From Anaerostipes sp. MSJ-23 (lineage in GTDB: Bacteria; Bacillota; Clostridia; Lachnospirales; Lachnospiraceae), in NCBI RefSeq assembly GCF_018918155.1, contig NZ_JAHLPY010000019.1, positions 1-53,401 on the forward strand: a DNA stretch of 53,401 nucleotides, in the 5' to 3' direction. Positions 25,021 through 33,850 of the stretch are shown piece by piece. The number at the start of each line of letters is the position of its first letter. Within the stretch, counting starts at the first letter, position 1. The notes beneath the pieces were generated by a model. It searched no databases, was not told the DNA's origin, and worked only from the letters and a program-made list of their open reading frames with translations. The position numbers were made by a program, and so were the translations under genes.

Positions 25021-25638
25021 TTAACCTAGATTTTCCAATAGCTGTCCAATCTTTGACACAAATAGATCAAATGCTACATCATTCTTTCCACTGTTTATTA
25101 CAATGTCTGCTTTTGCTCTTGTAGGTTCCACATACAAATAATGCATTGGTTTTACTGTAGTCAGATACTGTTGAATGATTCCATTTAAGTCTCTTCCACG
25201 TTCCTCCACGTCTCTGGAGATACGTCTTAAAATTCTCTCATCTGCATCTGCTTCTACATATACTTTAATATCCAAAAGCTCACGAATTCTTGGATCTGCT
25301 AAAAGTAAAATACCCTCCACAAGAATGACTGGTCTTGGTTCAATATGAAGCACTTCTGAGGATCGATTGTGCTGACTATAATCATAGACTGGACATTCAA
25401 TCGTTTTTCCAGCTTTCAGTTGTTTTAAATGCTCCACAAGAAGATCTGTTTCGAAAGAGTCTGGGTGATCATAATTGACTGTTACACGTTTTTCAAATGG
25501 AATTCCATCCTGTCTGCGGTAATAATTATCATGATAAATTACCGCTACATCATCTCCAAAATATTTTTTTATTCTGTTTGTAAATGTAGATTTACCAGAT
25601 CCAGATCCTCCGGCAATCCCAATAATAATACTTTCCAT
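25021..25638 (-). CDS. udk: Uridine kinase
   Basis: The 205-residue kinase phosphorylates uridine or cytidine to UMP or CMP in the salvage pathway. The P-loop GIAGGSGSGKSTF is at residues 6-18, the uridine-binding stretch YHDNYYRRQDGIPFEKR follows, then NYDHPDSFETDLL and the acceptor-site RPVILVEGILLL. LID-type arginines lie in RRISRDVEERGRDLNGI. Length is standard. It starts 6 bases downstream of the PfkB-kinase gene and so is co-transcribed with it. The decayed nucleoside transporter upstream fits a former nucleoside uptake and salvage operon. Confidence 0.95.
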   Translation of the reverse strand: MESIIIGIAGGSGSGKSTFTNRIKKYFGDDVAVIYHDNYYRRQDGIPFEKRVTVNYDHPDSFETDLLVEHLKQLKAGKTIECPVYDYSQHNRSSEVLHIEPRPVILVEGILLLADPRIRELLDIKVYVEADADERILRRISRDVEERGRDLNGIIQQYLTTVKPMHYLYVEPTRAKADIVINSGKNDVAFDLFVSKIGQLLENLG

Positions 25639-25644
25639 TTTTTA

Positions 25645-26565
25645 CTACCTCGCAAGTCCGAACTCTTCCGGCATAAATCTCGGACAAATATTTTCTGATG
25701 TACAAATAACGGTTGACGCAAGTCTGGTGCCGATTCCACAGGCTTCACGTAAAGATTTTCCATAAGTAAATCCAATGCATACTCCAGCAAAAAAGGCATC
25801 TCCAGCTCCTGTTGTATCAACGACATCTACTTTAAGTGCCGGGTAAACACCTTTTTGTCCATTCTCATCTGCGTAAACAGCACCTTTTCCACCCATCGTC
25901 ACTACCATCTGTGGAATTTTTGCAGAATGAATACGCTCCAGAAGAATTTCAGACATTTCCTCTGCTGTCATATTTTCATAGTCTTCTGAAAAAAGAATTC
26001 CTGCTTCCTGCTGATTGCATACAAAACATGCCGTTCTTCTAATAAAATCTCTTCTTTCAATCGCAATACTCATATTGGATACAATTGCATAAACTTTCTT
26101 ATGATATTTCTCTGCATAATGAAATGTTTTTTTCACAATTTCTTTGTCAATATCAATCTCGATTACAATACTATCTGCATCTTTAAAAATTTCATCTCCA
26201 TGCTCATCAAGGATTTGTTCAATCGGTCTATGATCTGGTCTTTTCGAAATGGATGCAACGACATCTCCTTCATGATCAAAAACCGCAAGCCATGTTCCCA
26301 TTCCATTTTCCACTTTTTTCATATAGTGGGTATCCACTTTATGGCGATTCAATTTCTGAATGACATCTTCTCCCATTGCATCATTGTCCACCAAACTAAT
26401 AAATGTCGGCTCCAGCTCCACATTTGCGATGTCTTCCACTACATTTCTTCCGACTCCACCGTGAATTTGTACAATTGTTCCGGCGTTTCTTCCATATGGA
26501 ATATATGGGGATGTGGAATACCCCTTCACATCAATAAATACATCTCCAATGACTACAATTCCCAT
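25645..26565 (-). CDS. PfkB-family sugar or nucleoside kinase
   Basis: The 306-residue ribokinase-type kinase has an N-terminal substrate region (GGVGRNVVEDIANVELEPTF, cut here as GGVGRNVVEDIANV) and the C-terminal PfkB signature DVVDTTGAGDAFFAGV at about 245-260, with the catalytic Asp and anion hole. The central strand AVFDHEGDVVASIS is the lid-side region. Its place between a nucleoside ABC transporter remnant and uridine kinase suggests a nucleoside such as pseudouridine (PsuK-like) as substrate, but no psuG is present, so this is inference. The RBS GGAGAAAATACG directly follows the old permease stop codon. Confidence 0.88.
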   Translation of the reverse strand: MGIVVIGDVFIDVKGYSTSPYIPYGRNAGTIVQIHGGVGRNVVEDIANVELEPTFISLVDNDAMGEDVIQKLNRHKVDTHYMKKVENGMGTWLAVFDHEGDVVASISKRPDHRPIEQILDEHGDEIFKDADSIVIEIDIDKEIVKKTFHYAEKYHKKVYAIVSNMSIAIERRDFIRRTACFVCNQQEAGILFSEDYENMTAEEMSEILLERIHSAKIPQMVVTMGGKGAVYADENGQKGVYPALKVDVVDTTGAGDAFFAGVCIGFTYGKSLREACGIGTRLASTVICTSENICPRFMPEEFGLAR

Positions 26566-26578
26566 CGTATTTTCTCCT

Positions 26579-26665
26579 TTATCTTTGTCCCTTATCGTAA
26601 GGAATTCCTTCTGCTTTTGGTGCTCTCGATTTCTTAGAGGAAACGGCCAGCACTAACAGAGAAAT
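26579..26665 (-). pseudogene. C-terminal remnant of a nucleoside ABC permease
   Basis: Read in the frame ending at TAA 26579-26581, the sequence gives IISLLVLAVSSKKSRAPKAE then GIPYDKGQR. This is a terminal membrane helix and the basic, proline-containing tail typical of the second permease of BMP-type nucleoside transporters. It is joined out of frame to the broken substrate-binding protein. The ATPase, first permease and most of this permease have been deleted. The stop sits in front of the ribosome site of the PfkB kinase, as in an intact operon. Confidence 0.7.
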
Positions 26666-27532
26666 GATGTAATGGTCATTCCTTTTCCATAAGAATCAAT
26701 GATTGGTGATTGATCGGAATCTACACCAATGATCTTTCCTCCAACTTTTGCCGCTGCCTCTGCTGCAGAAGTAAAGATTCCTCCACCACAAGCAAACACA
26801 ACTTCTGTTCCATTGCTATACCATGTGTCCATCGCTGCTGTAATCTCTGTGGAGCCATAAAATTGTCCCCCATATGCATACTCAACAGTCACTTTATCTG
26901 TGATTCCCATCTCCTTTGCTGCCGCATTAATTCCTTGTATATAACCGTAACCATACCTCATAACTCCAGGCACAGCCTGTCCTCCAAGGAATCCGAGATG
27001 ACGGTATCCAAGCTTCACTGCTGTATATCCTGCAAGATATCCAGGAATTGCCTCCTGATAAATTGCCAAGTAAGTATTTTTTGTATTATAATATTTTGAT
27101 ACATCATATGCGTTTGGATTTTTGTAATAAGCATTTCCCACAGCTGCCGCACCAATATCACTGGCACTCATATCAAGAACCATAAATTTAATATCTGGAT
27201 ATTTTTGTATCTATCACTGTCTGTGCAAAAACATACCCTGGCATAACGATAATATTATAACCTTCTGCTACCGCTACATCTACCATCGCTGTTCTGGCAT
27301 AATCGGTATCACTATCCGGCTTTTTATAAGTAAAATCAATATGTTTGGATTTACAATAATCTCTGCAGGCTTCATATGTTGTCTGATTAAATGACTGATC
27401 TGTGATGTCTCCCGCGTCCGTAATCATACAGACTCTGTATTTCGAACTGCCTGTATTCTTCGTGGTTACTGTTTTTCCTCCACATCCCGTCAACATAAGT
27501 GCTATCATAGCAACTACCAACAGTATGGGCAC
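26653..27532 (-). pseudogene. Broken BMP-family nucleoside-binding lipoprotein
   Basis: The N-terminal part encodes a lipoprotein signal (LLVVAMIALMLTGCGGK, lipobox LTGC) and the domain YRVCMITDAGDITDQSFNQ, typical of BMP/PnrA/Med proteins of nucleoside ABC transporters. At a run of five A (27202-27206) one extra base shifts the frame; removing it joins TVIDTK to YPDIKFMVLDMSAS. The second part (GYLAGYTAVKLG, GFLGGQAVPGVMRYGYG, GGGIFTSAAEAA, GVDSDQSP) is normal until MTITS, where it meets the permease remnant. No in-frame ATG follows the GGAG at the start; only a GTG at 27532 remains. There are at least two lesions, so the transporter is dead. Confidence 0.9.
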
Positions 27533-27656
27533 TATCTTTTGCCATTTCTTCTCCTTTGTTTGTCATTCTTTTATCTCATTCTTTTGATTCTATCATAATG
27601 GCTTCCTATCGTCTAGAACAAACTTCTAACGTTTAAAATGTTTCAGGTACAGAAAA

Positions 27657-27692
27657 AAGGAGAGATATTATATCAGAAAATATCTCTCCTAT
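27657..27692 (-). terminator. Terminator after the large surface protein gene
   Basis: AGGAGAGATATT pairs with AATATCTCTCCT around a 9-base loop, with an A run at 27653-27658 giving T residues on the minus strand. Confidence 0.85.
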
Positions 27693-27712
27693 ACTTGTCA
27701 ATCTTTAAATTC

Positions 27713-30211
27713 CTATTTTACTCTTAATCCTTTAAAGATTGCCTGATATGTTTTCTTTACTTTTTTCGGTACTGTTAAAGTAAGTTTTTTATTTACTTTA
27801 TTGAAGCATTTTTTGCTAGCTTTTCCTTTTTTGAGTAAGACAGTTTTAATATCAACACTCTTTAATGCTGGGCACTTATAGAAAGCATCTGTAGAAATAC
27901 TCTTTACATTCGCCCCAATTGTTACCTTTGTTAATTTCTTATTTCCATTAAATGCTTTTTTCGCAATCGATGTTACTTTATAAGTAATTCCATCTGCTTT
28001 TACTGTAGAAGGAATGGTAACAGATGCTGCATCTTTCTTTGCCTGAATAAAGCTTGCTTCTGATCCTTTCAGTTTGTAAACATGTCCGGAAATTGTCACA
28101 TTCTTTTCTTTGATGATAGGGATGGTTACTGTTTTTGTTTTTCCACAAGATATACAAGCATATGTTTTAACCCCTGCTGTTTTTGTTGTTGCTTTTTTTG
28201 TAACAATTCCATTATTCCATGTGTGACCAGTTGCAGGAATTGTTTGTCCCTGTACAAGTTCTTTTCCACAGTCTGTGCAATAAGTATCTCCGGTATATCC
28301 AGCTTCTTCACAGGTTGGAGCTTTCTGGTTTTTAATCTGTTTGTTCTGATGACCAGTTGCTGGAATGTCTTCCGTTTTTGTCTTTCCACATACGGAGCAA
28401 GTATAAGTTTTTGTTCCTTTTTCCTCACATTTTGCTTCTTTTGTAATCTTTCCAGCATCCCATGAATGACCTTTGGCTGGAATTGTTTCTCCCTGTTTTA
28501 ATACTTTACCACACGCTTTACAGCAAGTATCTCCAGTATATCCAGCTTCTTCGCATGTTGCTTCTTTTACATTTTTAATTTCTGTCTCTTTATGTCCAGT
28601 CGCTGGAATTGCTTCTGTTCTTGTTTTTCCACATACCGTACAAGTAAATGTTCTTACTCCATCTTGCTCGCATTTTGCTTCTGTTGTAACTTTTCCAGCA
28701 TCCCATGAATGACCTTTGGCTGGGATTTTTTCTCCACTGGCTAATTTTTTATCTCCACCTACATAATAAGTGTCTCCAGTATATCCTTCTGTTTCACATG
28801 TTGGGTCTTTTTGATTTCTAAGTTCTGTTTTTCTGCCATCTGTTCCAGTAGCCGGAATGACTCTTGTTTCTGTTTTTCCACATACCGTACAAGTATATGT
28901 TGCTTTTCCCTGTTTATTTTCTGTTGCAGGAACGATAACTTTTTCACTCCATTGATGTCCAGTCGCTGGAATTTTTTCTCCATCAGCAATCTTTTTCCCG
29001 CAATCTTTGCAATAAGTATCTCCAGTATACCCTTCTTTTTCACAAGTTGCTGATTTTGCACCTTTAATTTCTGTATGTTTATGTCCTGTTTTTCGTGGAA
29101 CTGTTTCATCTGTTCTTGTCTGTCCGCAAACAGTACAAGTATAAACGGTTTTTCCAGGTTTTTCACAAGTTGCTGGGGTAACAACCTTACCATTATCCCA
29201 TTTATGAGTATGTGTTACTCTTAAATACGCTGATGCTTTAATATCGTCTCCTTTTTTGAATTCAATATCACAGCCACCTGCATTCTTAATGGTTACTTTT
29301 CCGCTAAGATTGTAAAATTTATTAGAAGCATCTTGTGTCGAAGTATCTTGTACTGTAGCAACATCAGTATCTGAAGAATTCCATTTAATATTTGATTTTT
29401 CTAAAAAGACAATTTTTCTTTTATCGTTATTATTTACTTGAGCTACTACTTTTGCTTTTATTTTTTTATCCTTGATTTCCGCTGTATTTTTATCTAAGGA
29501 AACAGAACATAAAATCAAGTCTTTTTCTAATTCAATTTTCTGAACACCTTTTACACTGCTATTATTTGCATCCTTTGCTGGATCATCTGTTATATCATTT
29601 GTATTTGTATCTTCTGTAGAAAATTCAATAGATGTTGTATTTTTTTTCGTTTCACTGTTGGTAAAAGTTCCAACTCCTACATAGAGATTTTTTGGATTGA
29701 TCAATTGTGAATAATTGGAATCTTTTTGAGCTTCCCATTGTTCCAAAGCATCTGAAAAACTTCCCTTAGCAATTAACTCTCTAGAACTTTTTACTTTATT
29801 CTTTGAACCACTCCATACATCACTCCATATTTTTCCATTTGGACGTACATAACCCCATACAAGAGATAATTCTGCAGCACGAATTTTTGCACTAGATCCA
29901 AGGTCTTTAGACCATTTTACTGGACGATAATCATTGCTTGTTAATTTTACATCTGGGTTCTCTGGATTTGGAACTCCATTTTCACAAGCTTGTTTTCGCA
30001 TACTATTAATCTTACTTAAAATAGCTTTCGTCTGCTTTATATAAGCTCCCTCAACGCCGACCAAACTACAATTTGCAGATGCTGTTTTTACATCTGTCTC
30101 ACACAAAATTGATTCTGTTTGTTTAGATGTAGCCGCCCAAGTTACCTGCACAGGCATTGCAAGAACAATACAGCATAAAACTGCTACGAATGACATTACT
30201 ATTTTTTTCAT
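27713..30211 (-). CDS. Large secreted protein: CAP-like domain, Cys-pair repeats, BspA-like LRR
   Basis: The 832-residue exported protein has a signal peptide at 1-27 (AMPVQVTWAA). A divergent CAP-like domain covers about 55-195 (ILSKINSMRKQA, VKWSKDLGSSAKIRAAEL, GYVRPNGKIWSDVW, NLYVGVGTF). A linker with an Ig-like strand pattern follows. About six imperfect repeats at ~335-690 alternate TYTCTVCGKT-type and EGYTGDTYCKDCGK-type units, each with a CxxCG pair and a TGH boundary. A BspA-type leucine-rich tail (AFNGNKKLTKVTIGANVKSI, KCPALKSVDI) ends the protein. One repeat has lost its Cys pair (TYYVGGDKK). Likely surface-bound or adhesive. The RBS is GGAAAGGAGAAAGAG. Confidence 0.85.
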   Translation of the reverse strand: MKKIVMSFVAVLCCIVLAMPVQVTWAATSKQTESILCETDVKTASANCSLVGVEGAYIKQTKAILSKINSMRKQACENGVPNPENPDVKLTSNDYRPVKWSKDLGSSAKIRAAELSLVWGYVRPNGKIWSDVWSGSKNKVKSSRELIAKGSFSDALEQWEAQKDSNYSQLINPKNLYVGVGTFTNSETKKNTTSIEFSTEDTNTNDITDDPAKDANNSSVKGVQKIELEKDLILCSVSLDKNTAEIKDKKIKAKVVAQVNNNDKRKIVFLEKSNIKWNSSDTDVATVQDTSTQDASNKFYNLSGKVTIKNAGGCDIEFKKGDDIKASAYLRVTHTHKWDNGKVVTPATCEKPGKTVYTCTVCGQTRTDETVPRKTGHKHTEIKGAKSATCEKEGYTGDTYCKDCGKKIADGEKIPATGHQWSEKVIVPATENKQGKATYTCTVCGKTETRVIPATGTDGRKTELRNQKDPTCETEGYTGDTYYVGGDKKLASGEKIPAKGHSWDAGKVTTEAKCEQDGVRTFTCTVCGKTRTEAIPATGHKETEIKNVKEATCEEAGYTGDTCCKACGKVLKQGETIPAKGHSWDAGKITKEAKCEEKGTKTYTCSVCGKTKTEDIPATGHQNKQIKNQKAPTCEEAGYTGDTYCTDCGKELVQGQTIPATGHTWNNGIVTKKATTKTAGVKTYACISCGKTKTVTIPIIKEKNVTISGHVYKLKGSEASFIQAKKDAASVTIPSTVKADGITYKVTSIAKKAFNGNKKLTKVTIGANVKSISTDAFYKCPALKSVDIKTVLLKKGKASKKCFNKVNKKLTLTVPKKVKKTYQAIFKGLRVK

Positions 30212-30340
30212 TCTCTTTCTCCTTTCCTTTTCCCATTACATTATTATGCATTTTTCATATATTTTTATTATGCTACATAAAAATGGCAAATACAATAGAA
30301 ATTTAGAAGTTTTTAAAAATAATTATAGTCATAAAAAAAC

Positions 30341-30374
30341 AGCAGGAAATTTGATTTTCATCTACTTTCCTGCT
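30341..30374 (-). terminator. Terminator after the flavodoxin gene
   Basis: AGCAGGAAA (30341-30349) pairs with TTTCCTGCT (30366-30374); the A run at 30333-30339 supplies the T tract on the minus strand. Confidence 0.85.
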
Positions 30375-30392
30375 ACTGATATCATTCTAATT

Positions 30393-31055
30393 CTATTCTA
30401 AATTTAAACTTTTTATCCAGTCTTGTATTTCTTCCTCTGATGCATCGGATGAGAATCTTTTTCCTTCCTGCCATTTTCCTGTTCCTGCCATTTGTGAAAG
30501 TTTTTTACCACTATCACCAATTTCTGATGAAGCTGATGTACAAAATGGAATCACTGTTTTTCCTGTGAAATCATTATTTTTCACAAAATTATTTACAGGC
30601 CATGCAGCTTTGCCCCACCAAATTGGATAACCTAGAATCACAACTTTTGCTTTTTTAAAGTCTTTTACCGTAGTTTCAGATAACTTCACATCCTGCAAAT
30701 TTACATGATCATGTTCCTTACAGACACGACTTTTGGGATTATTATAATCAAGATCTTCTGTTGTGTATTTCTTTGCAGGTTGTAATTCAAACAATACTCC
30801 ATTGGTTTTCTTAGCTATTTCCTTCGCTACCTTTTTTGTATTTCCCGTTGCTGAATAATAAACAATAAGCGTTTTTCCTTTCTTACCATTTTGTGCATTT
30901 GTCTTATTAAAACTATTGACATTGTCTTTTTTAGATTCTTTTATCGATGTAGCAGCACCATTCTTTTTATCAGAAGATGAGGAACTGCATCCTACAAGCA
31001 ATCCAGATACAAAAATACCTAACAAAAGAATCGAGATCAGTTTTTTCATTTTCAC
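30393..31055 (-). CDS. Flavodoxin-domain lipoprotein
   Basis: The 220-residue protein has a lipoprotein signal (LISILLLGIFVSGLLVGC, lipid Cys at about 23), a Ser/Lys-rich linker and a flavodoxin fold. The FMN phosphate loop is IVYYSATGNTKKVAKEIAKK; LGYPIWWGKAAWPV provides the aromatic residue stacking on the flavin; PFCTSASSEIGDSG is the third loop. It would act at the outer membrane face as an electron carrier or quinone/NADPH-type reductase; the partner is unknown. The likely start is GTG at 31055, nine bases after GGAG; an ATG lies two codons later. Its promoter carries two palindromic operators, so it is probably stress-induced. Confidence 0.9.
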   Translation of the reverse strand: MKMKKLISILLLGIFVSGLLVGCSSSSSDKKNGAATSIKESKKDNVNSFNKTNAQNGKKGKTLIVYYSATGNTKKVAKEIAKKTNGVLFELQPAKKYTTEDLDYNNPKSRVCKEHDHVNLQDVKLSETTVKDFKKAKVVILGYPIWWGKAAWPVNNFVKNNDFTGKTVIPFCTSASSEIGDSGKKLSQMAGTGKWQEGKRFSSDASEEEIQDWIKSLNLE

Positions 31056-31139
31056 AGCAAAGAACTCCTTTCTTAATCCAAAGACCTTTTCTATTTATTT
31101 AAGCCCCTTTTTCTTTCTGATCATCTATTGTTTTTTATT

Positions 31140-31190
31140 TTGACACTGTGTCAACACTTGCATTATATCTATTTTCTGACACATTGTCAA
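31140..31190 (-). promoter_or_regulatory. Consensus promoter flanked by two palindromic operators
   Basis: On the minus strand TTGACA (31185-31190), 17 bases and TATAAT (31162-31167) form a perfect promoter for the flavodoxin gene. TGACA-CAT-TGTCA at 31177-31189 overlaps the -35 box. The perfect palindrome TTGACAC-T-GTGTCAA at 31140-31154 covers the start of the transcript. The centres are 36 bases apart. The layout suits a dimeric repressor (TetR type likely) that is not encoded nearby. Confidence 0.8.
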
Positions 31191-31211
31191 CATTATCCTT
31201 ATATCCAAATA

Positions 31212-33263
31212 TCAAATGAATTCATTTAATGTTTTTAGAATTTTATCAACTTCAAATGGCTTTGCGATAAAGCCATTTATTCCAGCCTCATATGCTTGTT
31301 TCTTATCTTCTTCATAGACATTGGCCGTGATAGCAATGATAGGAATCTGTGCTTTTGCACCCTTGAGCGTTCGAATGATTTTTGTAGCCGAATATCCGTC
31401 CATATTTGGCATCTGAACATCCATCAGAACCGCATCATAATATTGATCTGGCTTTTTTTGCAATTCGGCAATACACATAATACCATCTTCCACATGTTTT
31501 ACCTGAATTCCATATTCTGTAAGAATTGTTACTGCAATTTCCGCATTTAAAAGATTATCTCCCGCAAGCAAAATTCTCTTTCCTTTTAATTTTTCTGGAA
31601 TTCCCTGCTTTTTTGTTTCCTGTTTCATTGACAATTGTTCTGTCGTTGGAAGTTGGAAGGATAGATGAATAACAAATTTGGTTCCTACATCCACTTTACT
31701 CTCAACTTCAATGGTTCCACCCATCAATTCAACAAGAGATTTCACAATCGGCAATCCAAGACCAGTACCGGCAACTTTGATCTCCGTTGTTGTATGTTCC
31801 CTGGAAAATTCTTCAAATATATGAGGAAGATAATCTTTACTCATACCAATTCCATTATCTTCTACAATAATAGAATAGCAAGCGGTCCCTTCCTTTTCTG
31901 AACTTCCTTCCTCAATCGATAATGTAATATTTCCATATTGTCGTGTATATTTCATAGAATTTCCAACAATATTCAGAACAATCTCTTCAATTTTTGTTTT
32001 ATCACATAAGATATCATCATGTTTGATATGAATATTGCAATTATAATTCAGATCTTTCTCATAAACGATCGGTTCAAAAACTGTATTCATCGAATTAACG
32101 GCTTCTCTAATATTCATCAGTTCCGTATTTAACGTGGTCTTTCCGCTTTCAATTCGAGTCATCTCAAGGATCTGATTAATAATTGTCAAAAGAATATTAC
32201 CAGATGACTGGATCTTTTTAATATATTCTCTGCTTTTTTCTTCATTCTTTATATTTTTTTCCAAGAGGTTGGAAAATCCAACAATCGCATTCATTGGTGT
32301 ACGAATATCATGACTCATATTGAAGAGAAATCGTGTTTTTGCTTCGTTGGCAATTCTAGCTTCTTCCGCGGATTTTCGAATTTTCTCCGAATATTGTATT
32401 TCTTTATATCGCTTTATTTCCAATTGCCAACAGGTGATCATTGTCAAAATTCCTAAAAGAAACGAAATCAAAAAGGTAATAAATTTTTGAGTTGTCGTTA
32501 TCCATCCTTTTTGTGGAGCGATTTCAAAATACCATGTATCATTTGGAACAATACAGGTAACTTTCAATGCATTCTTCGGCAATTTTTCTTTTCCATGTGC
32601 AATGATACTTTTTTCATTCGCACTATGCTTCTGTTTCCAAATTTGATAACAATAGGAAACATCACTTAATCTGTCAATTTTAACTTCCTCAATAAATTTA
32701 TCCCAGTTAATTACTGAAATTGAAAATCCCCAAAACTTTTTCTTCCCTTTGGAATCTTTTGTATAAATAGGATCAAATAATAAGGCACCTAGACCACCCT
32801 GCTTCAATTCATAAGGACCTGCAATTGTATACTGTCCACTTTTCATTGCTAACTTTGCTTCATATTTTCTCTCAGGATTTCTCAGCATATCAAGGCCAAC
32901 GGCTTCTTTATTTCCCTTCAATGGATAAACCTTTGTCACAACCCCATCTTTTGCTAACTCCACTGCTTTTATAACATTGGCATCATTCGGTAATAACTTT
33001 GCCAAAGAAACGAATTCCTCGCTTTTCATCTCATGACCAGATTTTACAATATTTTTCAGGAAATTAGAAACTTCCAAATATTTATTCAGCTGAGATTCTA
33101 CTCGATTCACTGTTGATTCAGCCGTATAAGCGGCTTGTAATTTTTCCTCTTTTGTCATATTTTGATTCAAAAAATAACCGCAGCTGATCGCAATGAAAAG
33201 CGTAATAAAATATACAGCTATACAACGAATCTTTATGATCGTTGGCATGCTCACTTTCTTCAT
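31212..33263 (-). CDS. CHASE-domain hybrid sensor histidine kinase
   Basis: The 683-residue membrane kinase has a first transmembrane helix at about 10-30, an extracytoplasmic CHASE-type sensor at about 40-260 (MLRNPERKYEAKLAMKSGQ, FWGFSISVINWDKFIEEV) and a second helix at about 262-283. HisKA follows with the phosphorylated His in FNMSHDIRTPMNAIVGF, then HATPase (DNGIGMSKDYLPHIFEEFSR, GTGLGLPIVKSL) and a C-terminal receiver with the acceptor Asp in DAVLMDVQMPNMDGYSATK. There is no output domain or response regulator next to it, so the phosphorelay target is elsewhere. It stands alone between the flavodoxin promoter and a terminator. Confidence 0.93.
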   Translation of the reverse strand: MKKVSMPTIIKIRCIAVYFITLFIAISCGYFLNQNMTKEEKLQAAYTAESTVNRVESQLNKYLEVSNFLKNIVKSGHEMKSEEFVSLAKLLPNDANVIKAVELAKDGVVTKVYPLKGNKEAVGLDMLRNPERKYEAKLAMKSGQYTIAGPYELKQGGLGALLFDPIYTKDSKGKKKFWGFSISVINWDKFIEEVKIDRLSDVSYCYQIWKQKHSANEKSIIAHGKEKLPKNALKVTCIVPNDTWYFEIAPQKGWITTTQKFITFLISFLLGILTMITCWQLEIKRYKEIQYSEKIRKSAEEARIANEAKTRFLFNMSHDIRTPMNAIVGFSNLLEKNIKNEEKSREYIKKIQSSGNILLTIINQILEMTRIESGKTTLNTELMNIREAVNSMNTVFEPIVYEKDLNYNCNIHIKHDDILCDKTKIEEIVLNIVGNSMKYTRQYGNITLSIEEGSSEKEGTACYSIIVEDNGIGMSKDYLPHIFEEFSREHTTTEIKVAGTGLGLPIVKSLVELMGGTIEVESKVDVGTKFVIHLSFQLPTTEQLSMKQETKKQGIPEKLKGKRILLAGDNLLNAEIAVTILTEYGIQVKHVEDGIMCIAELQKKPDQYYDAVLMDVQMPNMDGYSATKIIRTLKGAKAQIPIIAITANVYEEDKKQAYEAGINGFIAKPFEVDKILKTLNEFI

Positions 33264-33386
33264 TTTCGACCGTTCTTTTCTTAATTAAAATAAAGCAAAG
33301 AAATATACATTCAAAAGCTTTTTATGCTTCTTATCTTATCATAACATAAAATTTACGGTTTCGACTTCTTAATATTCAATAAAAAA

Positions 33387-33427
33387 GAAGACAGCTTGTG
33401 TCATCTATCATGCCATAAGCTGTCTTC
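33387..33427. terminator. Terminator beside the MetE remnant
   Basis: GAAGACAGCTT (33387-33397) pairs with AAGCTGTCTTC (33417-33427); an A run at 33381-33386 and a CTTTC run lie on either side. It serves the minus-strand MetE remnant. Confidence 0.75.
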
Positions 33428-33463
33428 CTTTCATTTTCCTATTAATCTATGATCAATTCTTAT

Positions 33464-33589
33464 TTATCCAAGAAAATCTGCACATGAAACTAACAGATCA
33501 ATTTTTTTCCACTGAGTTTCTTCATCAATGCAGTTTCCTTCTTCCACAGACGCAAATCCACACTGCGGTGATAATGCAATCTGATCTGC
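33464..33589 (-). pseudogene. C-terminal remnant of a MetE-like methyltransferase
   Basis: The minus strand reads ADQIALSPQCGFASVEEG, then NCIDEETQWKKIDLLVSCADFLG and a stop (42 codons). This is the zinc-ligand C-terminus of cobalamin-independent methionine synthase-like proteins (the LSPQCGFAS box with its Cys). It begins exactly where the transposon end is placed; the first ~330 residues are absent. The gene was cut by the IS607-type insertion, with loss of the remainder. Confidence 0.8.
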
Positions 33590-33850
33590 TACTCAAAATG
33601 TGATTAAACATACTCACATCGAGATAATGTAGACTCTCATGAGTTCTACTTACTATTTCATCGTGTATGCTTTGGATTGACCGAAATCATATCTACTCAC
33701 AAGTTCTTGTACACTCCATAGTCGTAAATTCCCGAAATAGCCTTCGGTACATACCTACGTTTGCGTTTATTTATGCAATTTCGTAAGTCGTAGCATCTCT
33801 CAAATTAAGTGCAGCATTGAAATCTCTATCTTCGGTATAACCACAATCAC
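33590..33850 (-). ncRNA. Probable omega RNA (reRNA) at the tnpB 3' end
   Basis: The noncoding end downstream of tnpB has several stems on the minus strand (CCGAA-GGCTAT-TTCGG, ACAAG-AA-CTTGT, AACTCATGAG) up to the transposon boundary. In TnpB systems this region is the scaffold of the guide RNA, and the guide is the flanking DNA, here the MetE remnant beginning near 33589. The exact ends are inferred from known TnpB systems. Confidence 0.5.

Noticed and set aside
28080-29230. CRISPR array
   Set aside because: The repeats are imperfect, in frame and encode Cys-pair modules of a surface protein; spacers of constant length are not seen.
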